DNA from: JAAAPF01 sp964481035
GTDB taxonomy: Bacteria > Pseudomonadota > Alphaproteobacteria > Geminicoccales > Geminicoccaceae
DNA: 8,259 bases
Assembly: GCA_964481035.1 (NCBI GenBank)
Contig: CAYZSE010000133.1
Coordinates: 1 to 8,259 of the forward strand
Direction of reading: 5' to 3'
Part shown: positions 1 to 7,635 of the stretch, one piece after another
Layout of the letters: every line of letters starts with the position of its first letter
Position numbering within the stretch: the stretch's first letter is position 1
The notes under the pieces: model-generated
The model's database searches: none
Seen by the model: the letters and a program-made list of their open reading frames with translations, nothing else
Told to the model about the DNA's origin: nothing
Made by a program: the position numbers and the translations under genes

Positions 1-1
1 C

Positions 2-1279
2 ATGGCCGACTTCGACCGCGACCACGCCATCGGCACCGGCTACCGGCCGACCGCGTTCATCGAGGAGGCCGAGCGCGCGACCTTCAAGGGCTTTCGGCGT
101 CCCAACGGGAAGGTCGGGACCCGCAACCACGTCGCCGTCCTGTCCTCGGTGAACTGCTCGGCCTCGGTCTGCCAGCTCGTCGCCCGCAACTTTCCCCGAC
201 ACGAGCTCGACCTCTATCCCAACGTCGACGGCATCGTCGCGCTGACCCACGGCACCGGCTGCGGCATGGCCGACAGCGGCGAAGGTTTCGCGGCGCTGCA
301 ACGCACGCTGTGGGGCTATGCCCGGCACCCCAACTTCGCGGGCGTCGTCATGATCGGGCTCGGCTGCGAAGTGAACCAGATCGCCTTCCTCCTCGAAGCC
401 TACGGCATCACCCGCGGCCCGCTGTTTCGGACGTTGACGCTGCAGGACGTAGGCGGCACCCGCAAGACGCTGGAGCAGGCGACTGCGATCATCCGCGAGA
501 TGCTTCCCCATGCCGACGGCGCGCGCCGCGAGACCTGCTCGGCGGCGCACCTCTCGCTGGCGCTGCAGTGCGGCGGCTCGGATGCCTATTCCGGCATCAC
601 GGCGAACCCCGCGCTCGGCGCCTGCGCCGACCTCCTCGTCCAGAACGGCGGGACCGCCATCCTCGCCGAGACGCCCGAGATCTTCGGCGCCGAGCACCTC
701 TTGACCCGCCGCGCCGCCGACCCCGCCATCGCCGAAAAGCTGCTGGCACATCTTTGCTGGTGGGAGGACTACTGCGCGCGCAACGGCGCCGAGATGAACA
801 ACAACCCCTCGCCCGGCAACAAGGCGGGCGGCCTCACGACGATCTTGGAGAAGTCGCTGGGCGCCGCCGCCAAGGGCGGGACGACGGCGCTCACCGGCGT
901 CTACCGGTACGCCGAGCCGGTGACGGCACCGGGCCTCGCCTTCATGGACAGCCCGGGCTACGACCCGGTCTCGGTCACGGGCCAGGTGGCAGCCGGCGCC
1001 AACGTCGTCGCCTTCACCACGGGCCGCGGCTCCTGCTTCGGCTTCAAGCCGGCGCCCTCGATCAAGATCGCGACGAACTCGCCGATGTACCGCCATATGA
1101 TCGAGGACATGGACATCGACGCGGGGGCGGTGTTGGACGAAGGGGTCTCGATCGACGAGATGGGCCAGCGGATGTTCGACCTCGTGCTGCGCGTCGCTTC
1201 CGGTGAGCCGTCGAAGAGCGAGGCCTTGGGATTGGGCGACCACGAGTTCGTCCCTTGGCAGATCGGGGCGGTGATGTAA
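2..1279 (+). CDS. UxaA-family dehydratase (altronate/galactarate dehydratase-like), catalytic C-terminal domain, 5' partial
   Basis: The 425 visible residues match the catalytic domain of the UxaA/GarD family, cytoplasmic iron-dependent lyases that dehydrate hexarates or hexonates such as D-altronate to 2-keto-3-deoxy acids. Family landmarks in order (visible numbering) are RRPNGKVGTRN at 32-42, THGTGCGM at 82-89, GLGCEVNQ at 119-126, QCGGSDAYSGITANP at 189-203, ETPEIFGAEHLL at 223-234, NPSPGNKAGG at 268-277 and TTGRGSCFGF near 339-348. The domain is complete to its normal C-terminus, ending in TAA. The ATG at base 2 is probably internal: fused family members run to about 500 residues, with an N-terminal SAF domain of roughly 90 residues, and the stretch MADFDRDHAIG resembles the linker that follows that domain. 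A separately encoded large subunit starting here cannot be excluded, as only one upstream base is visible. The substrate cannot be assigned, since galactarate, altronate and sulfolactate enzymes share this fold. An SRPBCC gene follows after 34 bp. Confidence 0.9.
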   Translation: MADFDRDHAIGTGYRPTAFIEEAERATFKGFRRPNGKVGTRNHVAVLSSVNCSASVCQLVARNFPRHELDLYPNVDGIVALTHGTGCGMADSGEGFAALQRTLWGYARHPNFAGVVMIGLGCEVNQIAFLLEAYGITRGPLFRTLTLQDVGGTRKTLEQATAIIREMLPHADGARRETCSAAHLSLALQCGGSDAYSGITANPALGACADLLVQNGGTAILAETPEIFGAEHLLTRRAADPAIAEKLLAHLCWWEDYCARNGAEMNNNPSPGNKAGGLTTILEKSLGAAAKGGTTALTGVYRYAEPVTAPGLAFMDSPGYDPVSVTGQVAAGANVVAFTTGRGSCFGFKPAPSIKIATNSPMYRHMIEDMDIDAGAVLDEGVSIDEMGQRMFDLVLRVASGEPSKSEALGLGDHEFVPWQIGAVM

Positions 1280-1300
1280 CGGGCGAAGGCCCCATCAAGA

Positions 1301-1306
1301 AGGAGG
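1301..1306 (+). promoter_or_regulatory. Shine-Dalgarno site of the SRPBCC gene
   Basis: A perfect AGGAGG lies 7 nt before the ATG at 1314, within the 34-bp gap after the dehydratase stop. It fixes the start of the small gene. The gap is too short for an obvious separate promoter, which suggests readthrough from the dehydratase gene. Confidence 0.85.
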
Positions 1307-1313
1307 ATCGGCG

Positions 1314-1736
1314 ATGACCGTCGAGGTGGAGCGGAAAGTCGTCGTGCCGGCGTCGGTCGAGCACGTCTGGCAGGTCGTGGGCGATTTCGGCGCGCTCGCG
1401 AGCTGGCATCCCGCCGTCGCGACCTGCGACGTCGAGCGCAACGGCACCGTCGTCTATCGGCATCTGCGGACGGTGGACGGCGGCGAGTTCCTCGAGCGCG
1501 AGGTCGCCGAGCACGACGAGCCCACCGACCACTCCTACGCCTACGAGATCGTCTCTTCGCCCCTGCCGGTGAGCAACTATCGCTCGGTGTTCCGCGTCCT
1601 GCCCCAGGACCAGGGCGCCAAGGTCGTCTGGTCGAGCGAGTTCGAGGCGCACGGCGTCTCGAACCGAGAGGCGGCGCAGGCCGTCGCCGGCATCTACGAA
1701 GCCGGCCTCGCGAGCATCAAGAAGCATTTTGCCTGA
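1314..1736 (+). CDS. SRPBCC (START-like / polyketide cyclase 2 type) family protein
   Basis: This 140-residue cytoplasmic protein has the length and pattern of single-domain SRPBCC proteins of the polyketide-cyclase-2/MxaD type, which form a helix-grip fold around a hydrophobic pocket. Visible signs are an N-terminal beta strand (VEVERKVVVPAS), the helix PASVEHVWQVVGDF, the typical segment ASWHPAV near residues 29-35, alternating strands in the middle (VVYRHLRTVDGG, VVWSSEFE) and a long amphipathic C-terminal helix ending in KKHFA. No signal peptide or membrane segment is seen. The ligand is unknown; many relatives bind small lipids or aromatic compounds and have no proven activity. The start is secured by AGGAGG at 1301-1306. 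The last 8 nt overlap the next gene, so the protein probably belongs to the same transcription unit as the dehydratase and the phosphatase. The family call is firm; the function is not known. Confidence 0.85.
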   Translation: MTVEVERKVVVPASVEHVWQVVGDFGALASWHPAVATCDVERNGTVVYRHLRTVDGGEFLEREVAEHDEPTDHSYAYEIVSSPLPVSNYRSVFRVLPQDQGAKVVWSSEFEAHGVSNREAAQAVAGIYEAGLASIKKHFA

Positions 1737-2355
1737 GGTCCACGTCGCCCGGCCGGACGTCGAGATCCTCTACGTCCGGCACGGCGAGACCGTCCACAAT
1801 CGCGAGCGACGGATGAGCGGGCACAAGGACAGCCCGCTCACCCTCGAGGGCCTGCGCCAGGCCGAGCGCGTCGGCGGGCTCCTCGCCGCGCGCTTCGGCC
1901 CGACGCTGGGCGACTGGCGCTGGACGTCGAGCCCGCTCGGCCGCGCCTGGCAGACGGCGGTGATCCTCGCCGACACCGTCGGCGTGCCGGCGGCGCGGAT
2001 CGCCCACGACGATCGGCTGAAGGAAATGACCTGGGGCCGCTGGGACGGGATGACCGCGGCCGAGATCGAGGCCTTGGACGGCGAGCTCTGGCGCCAGCGC
2101 CTCGCCGACCGCTGGACCGTGGCGCCGCCGGACGGCGGCGAGACCCAGCGCTGTATCGTCGTCCGCGCCGCCGGCTGGCTCGCGAGCCAGCCCCGGCACG
2201 CCCGGATCGTCGCCGTCGCCCACGGCGCGCTCGGCCGCGCGCTGCGGGTCGCCTACCTGGGCCTGCCCGAGGCCGCCATGCTGGAGATGGACGAGCCCCA
2301 GGACGCCGTCTTCCGACTCGAGGGCGGCACGGTCGAGCGCCTCGACGCCGCTTGA
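1729..2355 (+). CDS. Histidine phosphatase family protein (phosphoglycerate mutase-like), TTG start
   Basis: This 208-residue protein has the histidine phosphatase (branch 1) signature. RHGET at 17-21 holds the phosphate-accepting His18, SSPLGRAWQTA at 67-77 supplies a second phosphate-binding arginine (Arg72), LKEMTWGRWDG at 97-107 carries the likely proton donor Glu99, and VAVAHGAL at 161-168 holds the second catalytic histidine, His165. It is therefore predicted to be active as a soluble phosphomonoesterase. The substrate is open: relatives include cofactor-dependent phosphoglycerate mutase-like, alpha-ribazole phosphatase (CobC-like) and sugar-phosphate phosphatases. No ATG or GTG lies between TTG 1729 and the RHG motif, so the TTG, which overlaps the preceding gene by 8 nt, is the best start. 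Only a weak purine stretch (AAGAAG) precedes it, so translation may depend on ribosomes finishing the SRPBCC gene. It is the last gene before the convergent meaB. Confidence 0.88.
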   Translation: MPEVHVARPDVEILYVRHGETVHNRERRMSGHKDSPLTLEGLRQAERVGGLLAARFGPTLGDWRWTSSPLGRAWQTAVILADTVGVPAARIAHDDRLKEMTWGRWDGMTAAEIEALDGELWRQRLADRWTVAPPDGGETQRCIVVRAAGWLASQPRHARIVAVAHGALGRALRVAYLGLPEAAMLEMDEPQDAVFRLEGGTVERLDAA

Positions 2356-2504
2356 GCCTCGCGCTCAGAGGAGCATCGCTCGCCGCAAGGCGCTCGACAG
2401 CCGTGCCTCGACCCGACCCCCGCCAGGCTTGGGCGCGGCTCCTCCAGGTGGCTCTCGCGGCGACCGCCCGCCCGGCGAAGGCAAGTCCAAGAGCACGGAC
2501 GAGA
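2356..2504. other. Convergent intergenic region, weak hairpins only
   Basis: The 3' ends of the phosphatase gene and meaB face each other across 149 bp. I see a small inverted repeat TGAGC/GCTCA (2353-2357 and 2363-2367) and a CGCC-GCAA-GGCG stem with a GNRA-type tetraloop at 2381-2392. Neither is followed by a T-run on either strand, so no classical intrinsic terminator can be called. The stretch is open in several frames only because of high GC; I see no supported gene in it. Confidence 0.5.
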
Positions 2505-3530
2505 TCAGCGGCGACGCAGAAACAGGTCGACGAGGTCCTCGGCGGCGACGGTCGGGGGGCGACGGCCGGCCTCGACGTCGGCCTCGATGCCGGGGAGCGC
2601 CCGGGCGATGGCCGGCGCGTCCTTGAAGAGCTGCAGGAGGCGGTCCTCGAGTTGCGCCCACATCCAGCGGACCTGCTGGCGGGCGCGCTCCTTGGCGAAC
2701 TCGCCGGCCTCCTCGCGGACCCGGCGGTGCTCCTCGATGGTGGCCCAGACCTCCTCGACGCCGCGCCGCTCGATCGAGCTCACGCTCATCACCCGCGGCT
2801 GCCAGGCGCCGGGATCGGGTTGAAGGATCCTGAGCGCGCCCGAGAGATCGCGGGCCGCCCGCCGGGCGAGCGGCAGACTGTCGCCGTCGGCCTTGTTGAC
2901 GACCAGGAGGTCGGCGATCTCGAGGATGCCCTTCTTGATACCCTGCAGCTCGTCGCCGGCGCCGGGCAGCATGAGGACGAGGAACAGGTCGACCATCTCG
3001 GCGACGACGGTCTCCGACTGGCCGACGCCCACGGTCTCGACGAAGACGACGTCGTAGCCCGCCGCCTCGCACAGGAGGATCGTCTCGCGCGAGGCGCGGG
3101 TGACGCCACCGAGCGTGCCGGCCGACGGCGACGGGCGGATGAAGGCGCTCGGATCGGCGGAGAGCGCCGCCATGCGGGTCTTGTCACCGAGGATCGAGCC
3201 GCCGGTGCGCCGGCTCGACGGGTCGATCGCGAGCACCGCCACCTTGCGGCCCCGGCCCGTCAGCATCGTGCCCAGCGCCTCGAGAAACGTGCTCTTGCCG
3301 ACGCCCGGCACGCCGGTGATGCCGACCCGGTGCGCACGCCCCGTCGCCGGCATGACACGCTCTAGGAGCGCGCGCGCTGCCGTCCGGTGGTCCTCGCGGC
3401 GGCTCTCGACGAGGGTGATGGCGCGCGCCAGCTGGGCGCGATCGCCCGCCTGGAGGCCCATGGCGAGTGCTGCGACGTCGACCGGCGGGCGCGGCGGTGC
3501 CGGATCGGACTGGCGTGCCGGCTCGCTCAC
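2505..3530 (-). CDS. meaB: Methylmalonyl-CoA mutase-associated GTPase MeaB (ArgK family)
   Basis: The protein is a 341-residue G3E-type GTPase that forms a complex with methylmalonyl-CoA mutase, gates cobalamin transfer into it and protects it from inactivation. The Walker A motif GVPGVGKS is at 73-80, the ArgK/MeaB switch segment IDPSSRRTGGSILGDKTRM at about 102-120, the ETVGVGQSE segment at 165-173 and the guanine-specificity motif NKAD at 212-215. The C-terminal helical part, rich in Arg and Glu, is complete, and total length is close to the usual ~330. I chose the GTG at 3528-3530 because it overlaps the scpA stop as GTGA and has GAGG a few bases upstream. An ATG at 3459-3461 would give a protein 23 residues shorter and cannot be fully excluded. 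Its position directly behind scpA is the classic arrangement and strongly supports the MeaB role over an arginine-transport kinase, the older ArgK name. Confidence 0.95.
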   Translation of the reverse strand: MSEPARQSDPAPPRPPVDVAALAMGLQAGDRAQLARAITLVESRREDHRTAARALLERVMPATGRAHRVGITGVPGVGKSTFLEALGTMLTGRGRKVAVLAIDPSSRRTGGSILGDKTRMAALSADPSAFIRPSPSAGTLGGVTRASRETILLCEAAGYDVVFVETVGVGQSETVVAEMVDLFLVLMLPGAGDELQGIKKGILEIADLLVVNKADGDSLPLARRAARDLSGALRILQPDPGAWQPRVMSVSSIERRGVEEVWATIEEHRRVREEAGEFAKERARQQVRWMWAQLEDRLLQLFKDAPAIARALPGIEADVEAGRRPPTVAAEDLVDLFLRRR

Positions 3531-5677
3531 GCCGCCTCGGAGGTGTAGCCGAGCGCCTGGTTGAGCTTGCCCAAGAGGTCGATGGCGGCTTCGGCGATGA
3601 CCGTCCCCGGCGGAAAGATCGCCTGCGCTCCGGCAGCGAGCAGCGCATCGTAGTCCTGCGGCGGGATGACGCCGCCGGCGACGATCATGATGTCCTCGCG
3701 GCCGCGCTCGGCGAGCTCCGCCTTGAGCTCCGGGATCAGCGTGAGGTGGCCCGCCGCGAGCGAGCTCACGCCGAGAACGTGGACGTCGTTGTCGACCGCC
3801 TGCTGCGCGGCCTCGGCCGGCGTCTGGAAGAGGGGGCCGATGTCGACGTCGAAGCCGAGGTCGGCAAACGCGGTGGCGATGACCTTCTGGCCGCGATCGT
3901 GGCCGTCCTGCCCCATCTTGGCGACGAGGATGCGCGGCCGGCGCCCGTCCTGCTTCTCGAACTGCTCGACCATCGCCCGCGTCGTCTGGACGCTGCGCAA
4001 GCTCTGGGCCTCCCTCGCATAGACGCCCGAGATCGAGCGGATCTCGGCGACGTGCCGACCGAACACCTTCTCCAGCGCCTGGGTCATCTCGCCGACCGTC
4101 GCCATGACCCGGGCGGCATCGACGCTGAGCTGCAAGAGATTGCCCTCGCCCGTCTCGGCCGACCTCGTGAGCGCGTCGAGGGCGGCTTCGACTGCAGCGT
4201 CGTCGCGCTCGGCCCGGAGCTTCTCGAGCTTGGCGATCTGCGCCCGGCGGACCAGCGTGTTCTCGACCTTGAGGACGTCGACGTGCTCGGGCTCGTCGAG
4301 GCGAAACCGGTTCACGCCGACCACGGTCTGCTTGCCGCTGTCGATGCGCGCCTGGGTGCGGGCCGCCGCCTCCTCGATGCGCAGCTTGGGAATGCCGGCC
4401 TCGATCGCCTTGGCCATGCCGCCCTCGCTCTCGACCTCCTGGATGTGGCTCCAAGCCTTCATGGCGAGCTCGGCGGTGAGCCGCTCGACGTAATAGCTGC
4501 CGCCCCACGGGTCGATCGAGCGCGTCGCACCCGTCTCCTGCTGGAGGAGGAGCTGGGTGTTGCGGGCGATCCGCGCCGAGAATTCGGTCGGCAGAGCGAG
4601 CGCCTCGTCGAAGGCGTTGGTGTGCAAGGACTGGGTGTGGCCGTGCACCGCCGCCATTGCCTCGACGCAAGTGCGCGTCACGTTGTTGAAGACGTCCTGG
4701 GCGGTGAGCGACCAGCCCGAGGTCTGGCTGTGGGTCCTGAGGCTCAAGGACTTGGCGCTCTTCGGCTCGAACTGGTTGACGAGCTTCGACCACAGGAGGC
4801 GCCCGGCCCGCAGCTTGGCCACCTCCATGAAGAAGTTCATGCCGATGGCCCAGAAGAACGACAGCCGGGGCGCGAAGGCATCGACGTCGAGACCCGCCGC
4901 CTGGCCGGCGCGGATGTACTCGACGCCGTCGGCGAGCGTGTAGGCGAGCTCCAGGTCCGCGGTCGCGCCCGCCTCCTGCATGTGGTAGCCGGAAATGCTG
5001 ATCGAGTTGTAGCGCGGCATGTGCTCGGAGGTGAACCGGAAGATGTCCGAGATGATCCGCATCGAGGGCTGCGGCGGGAAGATATAGGTGTTGCGGACCA
5101 TGAACTCCTTGAGGATGTCGTTCTGGATGGTCCCGCTGAGCTTGGCCGGTGCGACGCCCTGCTCCTCGGCGGCGAGGATGTAGAGCGCCAGGACCGGCAG
5201 CACGCCGCCGTTCATGGTCATCGACACGCTCATCGTGTCGAGCGGGATGCCGTCGAAGAGCTGGCGCATGTCGTAGATGCTGTCGATCGCCACGCCGGCC
5301 ATGCCGACATCGCCCGCGACCCGCGGGTGGTCGCTGTCGTAGCCCCGGTGCGTCGCCAGGTCGAAGGCGATCGAGAGGCCCTTCTGCCCGGCGGCAAGAT
5401 TGCGGCGGTAGAAGGCGTTGCTCGCCTCGGCCGTGGAAAAACCCGCGTACTGACGGATCGTCCACGGCTGGTAGACGTACATCGGCGCGTAGGGCCCGCG
5501 CAGGTAGGGCGGAAAGCCCGGCAGGCTCTGTGCGAAGTCGAGCCCGCGCCGGTCGTCCGGCCCGTAGGCCGTCTTGACCTCGATGCCCTCGGGCGTTTCC
5601 CACATCCGACCGTGCTCGACGGTTCCGGCGGTGGGGGTGGCGAGGTCGATTCGGGTGAAGTCCGGAATGCGGCTCAT
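3527..5677 (-). CDS. scpA: Methylmalonyl-CoA mutase large (alpha, catalytic) subunit
   Basis: This 716-residue subunit catalyses the adenosylcobalamin-dependent rearrangement of (R)-methylmalonyl-CoA to succinyl-CoA, the last step of propionyl-CoA assimilation. The N-terminal TIM-barrel domain includes RQYAGFSTAEASNAFYRRN (from 75), MVRNTYIFPP (193-202) and GYHMQEAGA (230-238). Residues Tyr77, Arg195 and His232 line up by constant spacing with Tyr89, Arg207 and His244 of the Propionibacterium enzyme, which read the methylmalonyl carboxylate and assist the radical reaction. The C-terminal B12 domain has DGHDRG at 591-596, with His593 as the lower cobalt ligand. The Tyr/Arg pair argues against isobutyryl-CoA or hydroxyisobutyryl-CoA mutase. 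Length matches the family (about 714 in E. coli). The ATG at 5675-5677 overlaps the mutA stop as ATGA with only a weak upstream SD, indicating coupled translation and matched subunit amounts. The protein is complete and no key residue is missing. Confidence 0.97.
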   Translation of the reverse strand: MSRIPDFTRIDLATPTAGTVEHGRMWETPEGIEVKTAYGPDDRRGLDFAQSLPGFPPYLRGPYAPMYVYQPWTIRQYAGFSTAEASNAFYRRNLAAGQKGLSIAFDLATHRGYDSDHPRVAGDVGMAGVAIDSIYDMRQLFDGIPLDTMSVSMTMNGGVLPVLALYILAAEEQGVAPAKLSGTIQNDILKEFMVRNTYIFPPQPSMRIISDIFRFTSEHMPRYNSISISGYHMQEAGATADLELAYTLADGVEYIRAGQAAGLDVDAFAPRLSFFWAIGMNFFMEVAKLRAGRLLWSKLVNQFEPKSAKSLSLRTHSQTSGWSLTAQDVFNNVTRTCVEAMAAVHGHTQSLHTNAFDEALALPTEFSARIARNTQLLLQQETGATRSIDPWGGSYYVERLTAELAMKAWSHIQEVESEGGMAKAIEAGIPKLRIEEAAARTQARIDSGKQTVVGVNRFRLDEPEHVDVLKVENTLVRRAQIAKLEKLRAERDDAAVEAALDALTRSAETGEGNLLQLSVDAARVMATVGEMTQALEKVFGRHVAEIRSISGVYAREAQSLRSVQTTRAMVEQFEKQDGRRPRILVAKMGQDGHDRGQKVIATAFADLGFDVDIGPLFQTPAEAAQQAVDNDVHVLGVSSLAAGHLTLIPELKAELAERGREDIMIVAGGVIPPQDYDALLAAGAQAIFPPGTVIAEAAIDLLGKLNQALGYTSEAA

Positions 5678-7560
5678 GCGGCAAGTCCCAGTCGCTGGTG
5701 CGCGGCTTCGAGCTCGGCGAGCACGTTCATGCCTTGATAGAGGAAAACATCGATTCCCGCAGCCCGCCATGCGGCCTCGTGGTCGCCGGGCCGGCCGGCG
5801 AGGCCGACGGTGGCGACGCCCGCGGCCTTGCAGGCTTCGGCCGCGGGTACGGCGAGCGCCTCGTAGCGCGCGTCGGTCGAGCAGAGGATGACGAAGGCGG
5901 GCCGGGCGTCGGCGAGCGCCGCCCGGATCGCCTCGACGTCGCTCGCGGGCGCGCTCGGCTCGGCCCGCAGCCCGCCGGCCTCGACGAGGTTCTTGATCCA
6001 GGTCGCGCGAACCGTCGCCTCGGCCAGCGTCCCGAGCTGGAGGAGGAGCACAGTCGGTCGTTCGGTCGCCGCATCGGCCCGGTCGCGCAGCGCCTCGAAG
6101 GGTTCGGCGAGCCGCCGACGCGGCAGCGGGTCGACGACCAGGCGCGCCGGCGGCGCCGTCAGCTTGGCGAACAGCGGCTCGGCGTCGAACGGGTCGAGCT
6201 CGACCGCGTGCTCGTCGAGCAAGGGGAACGACGAGACGCCGGTGATCATCTCGCGCCGCGTCGCGAGCCCCTTCGCGCGCTTGTCCCATTGCGCCGCGAT
6301 GCGGGCATGCAAGCCGCCGCTCTCCAGGAGCTGCAAGAAGCCGCCCTCGGCCTCGATCGCCTGGAACGCGCGCCAGGCGGCGTCGGCCAGCTGGTCGGTG
6401 AGGTTCTCGACGTACCAGCTCCCCCCGGCGGGATCGACGACGTGGTCGAGGCCGGCCTCCTCCATGAGGATGAGCTGGGTGTTGCGGGCCATGCGCCGCG
6501 CGGTCTTGTCCGGCAGCCCGATCGCCGCGGTGAAGGGCAGCACCGTGACCGCGTCCGCGCTGCCAGCACCGGCGGCGAAGGCGGCGACCGTGTTGCGCAG
6601 CAGGTTCACGTAGGCGTCGCGGGTCGCGAGCATCCGCCGCGACGTCTCGGCCACCAGCCGCGGCGCCGCCGCGCCGCCGACGGCGCGCACCATCGTGCTC
6701 CAGGCCCGCCGCAGCGCGCGCAGCTTGGCGATGCCCATGAAGATATCGTCGTCGACGGGCACGAGGAACGTCGTCTCGGCGGCGGCCCGTGCCGGATCGA
6801 CGCCCGCTCCCTCGAACAGGCGGAGCATCTCGGCCGCGTGCGCGAGGCCGATGGCGAGCTCCAGCGAGGGCCCGGCGCCGGCCTCGTGGCCGAGCCGTAG
6901 ATCGACGCCGAGCGTGCGGATCGCGGCGAGCTTCTCGCTTTTGGCGGCGAGCAGCTCCGCGATGTCCCGGGCGGCCTCGTCGAGGCTGCGGTCGAGCTTG
7001 CCGTGGCGGGCGAGCACGGCCAGCGGGTCGACGTGCAGGTCGCCGCCGACCTCGCCGTGACCGCGCGCCTGCACCAGGTCGACCAGCGCACGAGCGAAGC
7101 CGGTGGCCCTGGAGCCCGCCTCCAGGCTCACCGGCGCGATGTCGGTCATGATGCCGGCGAGCAGCGCCTCGAGCTCCTGCGGCCCCGGCAGGACGACGCC
7201 CTCCGCCGCTGCCGCGAGCGGGTCGGCGATGACGAAGCGGACCGCCGCCATCCCCTTGGCCAGGTCGTCGAGAGCCTGGGCGTTGGCCGTCTTCGGGTCG
7301 GGGTGCGCCTGGCGCTGCTCGGCTCGCCAGCGCGCACCGTCGCCGGCGGCGCCGCGGATGAAGGGAAAGCGGCCGGGCACGCCGGCGTCCGCCGCACCGT
7401 CGTCGGCGGTGTAGAGCGGCTGGATGGCGAGGCCGTCCTCGGTGCGCGCGACCATGCGCCGCTCGAAGTCGGCACCCTTCAGCACCTTGTCGACCGCGGC
7501 GTGCCACGCCTCGCGGCTCGCTTGCGAAAACTCGGCGAAGTCGAGGTCGTCCACCGGCAT
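5674..7560 (-). CDS. mutA: Methylmalonyl-CoA mutase small (beta) subunit
   Basis: At 628 residues this is the non-catalytic partner of the heterodimeric mutase. It keeps the family architecture: N-terminal arm (MPVDDLDFAEFSQ), a barrel domain with ARNTQLILMEEAG (358-370) and VDPAGGSWYVENLTDQ (375-390), and a degenerate C-terminal cobalamin-type domain (from about 500). By hand alignment the DGHDRG motif of the large subunit corresponds here to LAEATV near 512-517, with Glu514 where the cobalt-binding histidine should be, so it should not bind B12; this is normal for beta subunits. An ATG 21 nt upstream (7579-7581) adds MEPRGGR but has no SD, whereas the ATG at 7558-7560 follows AGGAGG by 4 nt, so I chose the shorter form. 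The stop overlaps scpA by 4 nt. It is the first gene of the mutA-scpA-meaB run, behind an 87-bp leader after the esterase gene. Confidence 0.95.
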   Translation of the reverse strand: MPVDDLDFAEFSQASREAWHAAVDKVLKGADFERRMVARTEDGLAIQPLYTADDGAADAGVPGRFPFIRGAAGDGARWRAEQRQAHPDPKTANAQALDDLAKGMAAVRFVIADPLAAAAEGVVLPGPQELEALLAGIMTDIAPVSLEAGSRATGFARALVDLVQARGHGEVGGDLHVDPLAVLARHGKLDRSLDEAARDIAELLAAKSEKLAAIRTLGVDLRLGHEAGAGPSLELAIGLAHAAEMLRLFEGAGVDPARAAAETTFLVPVDDDIFMGIAKLRALRRAWSTMVRAVGGAAAPRLVAETSRRMLATRDAYVNLLRNTVAAFAAGAGSADAVTVLPFTAAIGLPDKTARRMARNTQLILMEEAGLDHVVDPAGGSWYVENLTDQLADAAWRAFQAIEAEGGFLQLLESGGLHARIAAQWDKRAKGLATRREMITGVSSFPLLDEHAVELDPFDAEPLFAKLTAPPARLVVDPLPRRRLAEPFEALRDRADAATERPTVLLLQLGTLAEATVRATWIKNLVEAGGLRAEPSAPASDVEAIRAALADARPAFVILCSTDARYEALAVPAAEACKAAGVATVGLAGRPGDHEAAWRAAGIDVFLYQGMNVLAELEAAHQRLGLAA

Positions 7561-7564
7561 GCGC

Positions 7565-7570
7565 CCTCCT
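7565..7570 (-). promoter_or_regulatory. Shine-Dalgarno site that decides the mutA start
   Basis: On the minus strand AGGAGG sits 4 nt before the ATG at 7558-7560. The alternative upstream ATG (7579-7581) has nothing similar in front of it, so this site selects the 628-residue form of MutA. Confidence 0.8.
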
Positions 7571-7635
7571 CGTGGCTCCATGAGCTCGGCTGCGTCAGAT
7601 GAGGTTAAAGGCTCCCCGGAAGGCTTCGTATGGTG

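Noticed and set aside
1062..2223. Minus-strand open frames of 221 and 168 codons opposite the SRPBCC and phosphatase genes.
   Set aside because: They are antisense shadows of genes with clear family motifs and good starts on the plus strand, and they show no domain of their own.
2356..2504. Possible bidirectional terminator between the phosphatase gene and meaB.
   Set aside because: Only 4-5 bp stems are seen and no T-run follows on either strand, so I did not call a terminator.
3467..5737. A 756-codon open frame on the plus strand, antisense to scpA, with similar long frames at 2352-3365 and 5698-6900.
   Set aside because: The translations are low-complexity, rich in Arg, Asp, Leu and Gly, with no recognisable domain. 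They lie opposite strongly conserved mutase and meaB genes and are explained by high GC at third codon positions.
3527..7507. The scpA frame stays open far upstream through mutA, giving an apparent 1326-residue protein; the meaB frame likewise stays open through scpA to 5684.
   Set aside because: The upstream extensions are Arg-rich shadow translations of the neighbouring genes. The true starts are fixed by family length and by the ATGA and GTGA overlaps.
7608..7625. Direct repeat AGCCTT spaced 12 bp apart in the mutA leader (minus strand), as a possible regulator site.
   Set aside because: Two six-base matches in GC-rich DNA are weak, there is no convincing -35/-10 pair nearby, and I know of no propionate regulator with this half-site.
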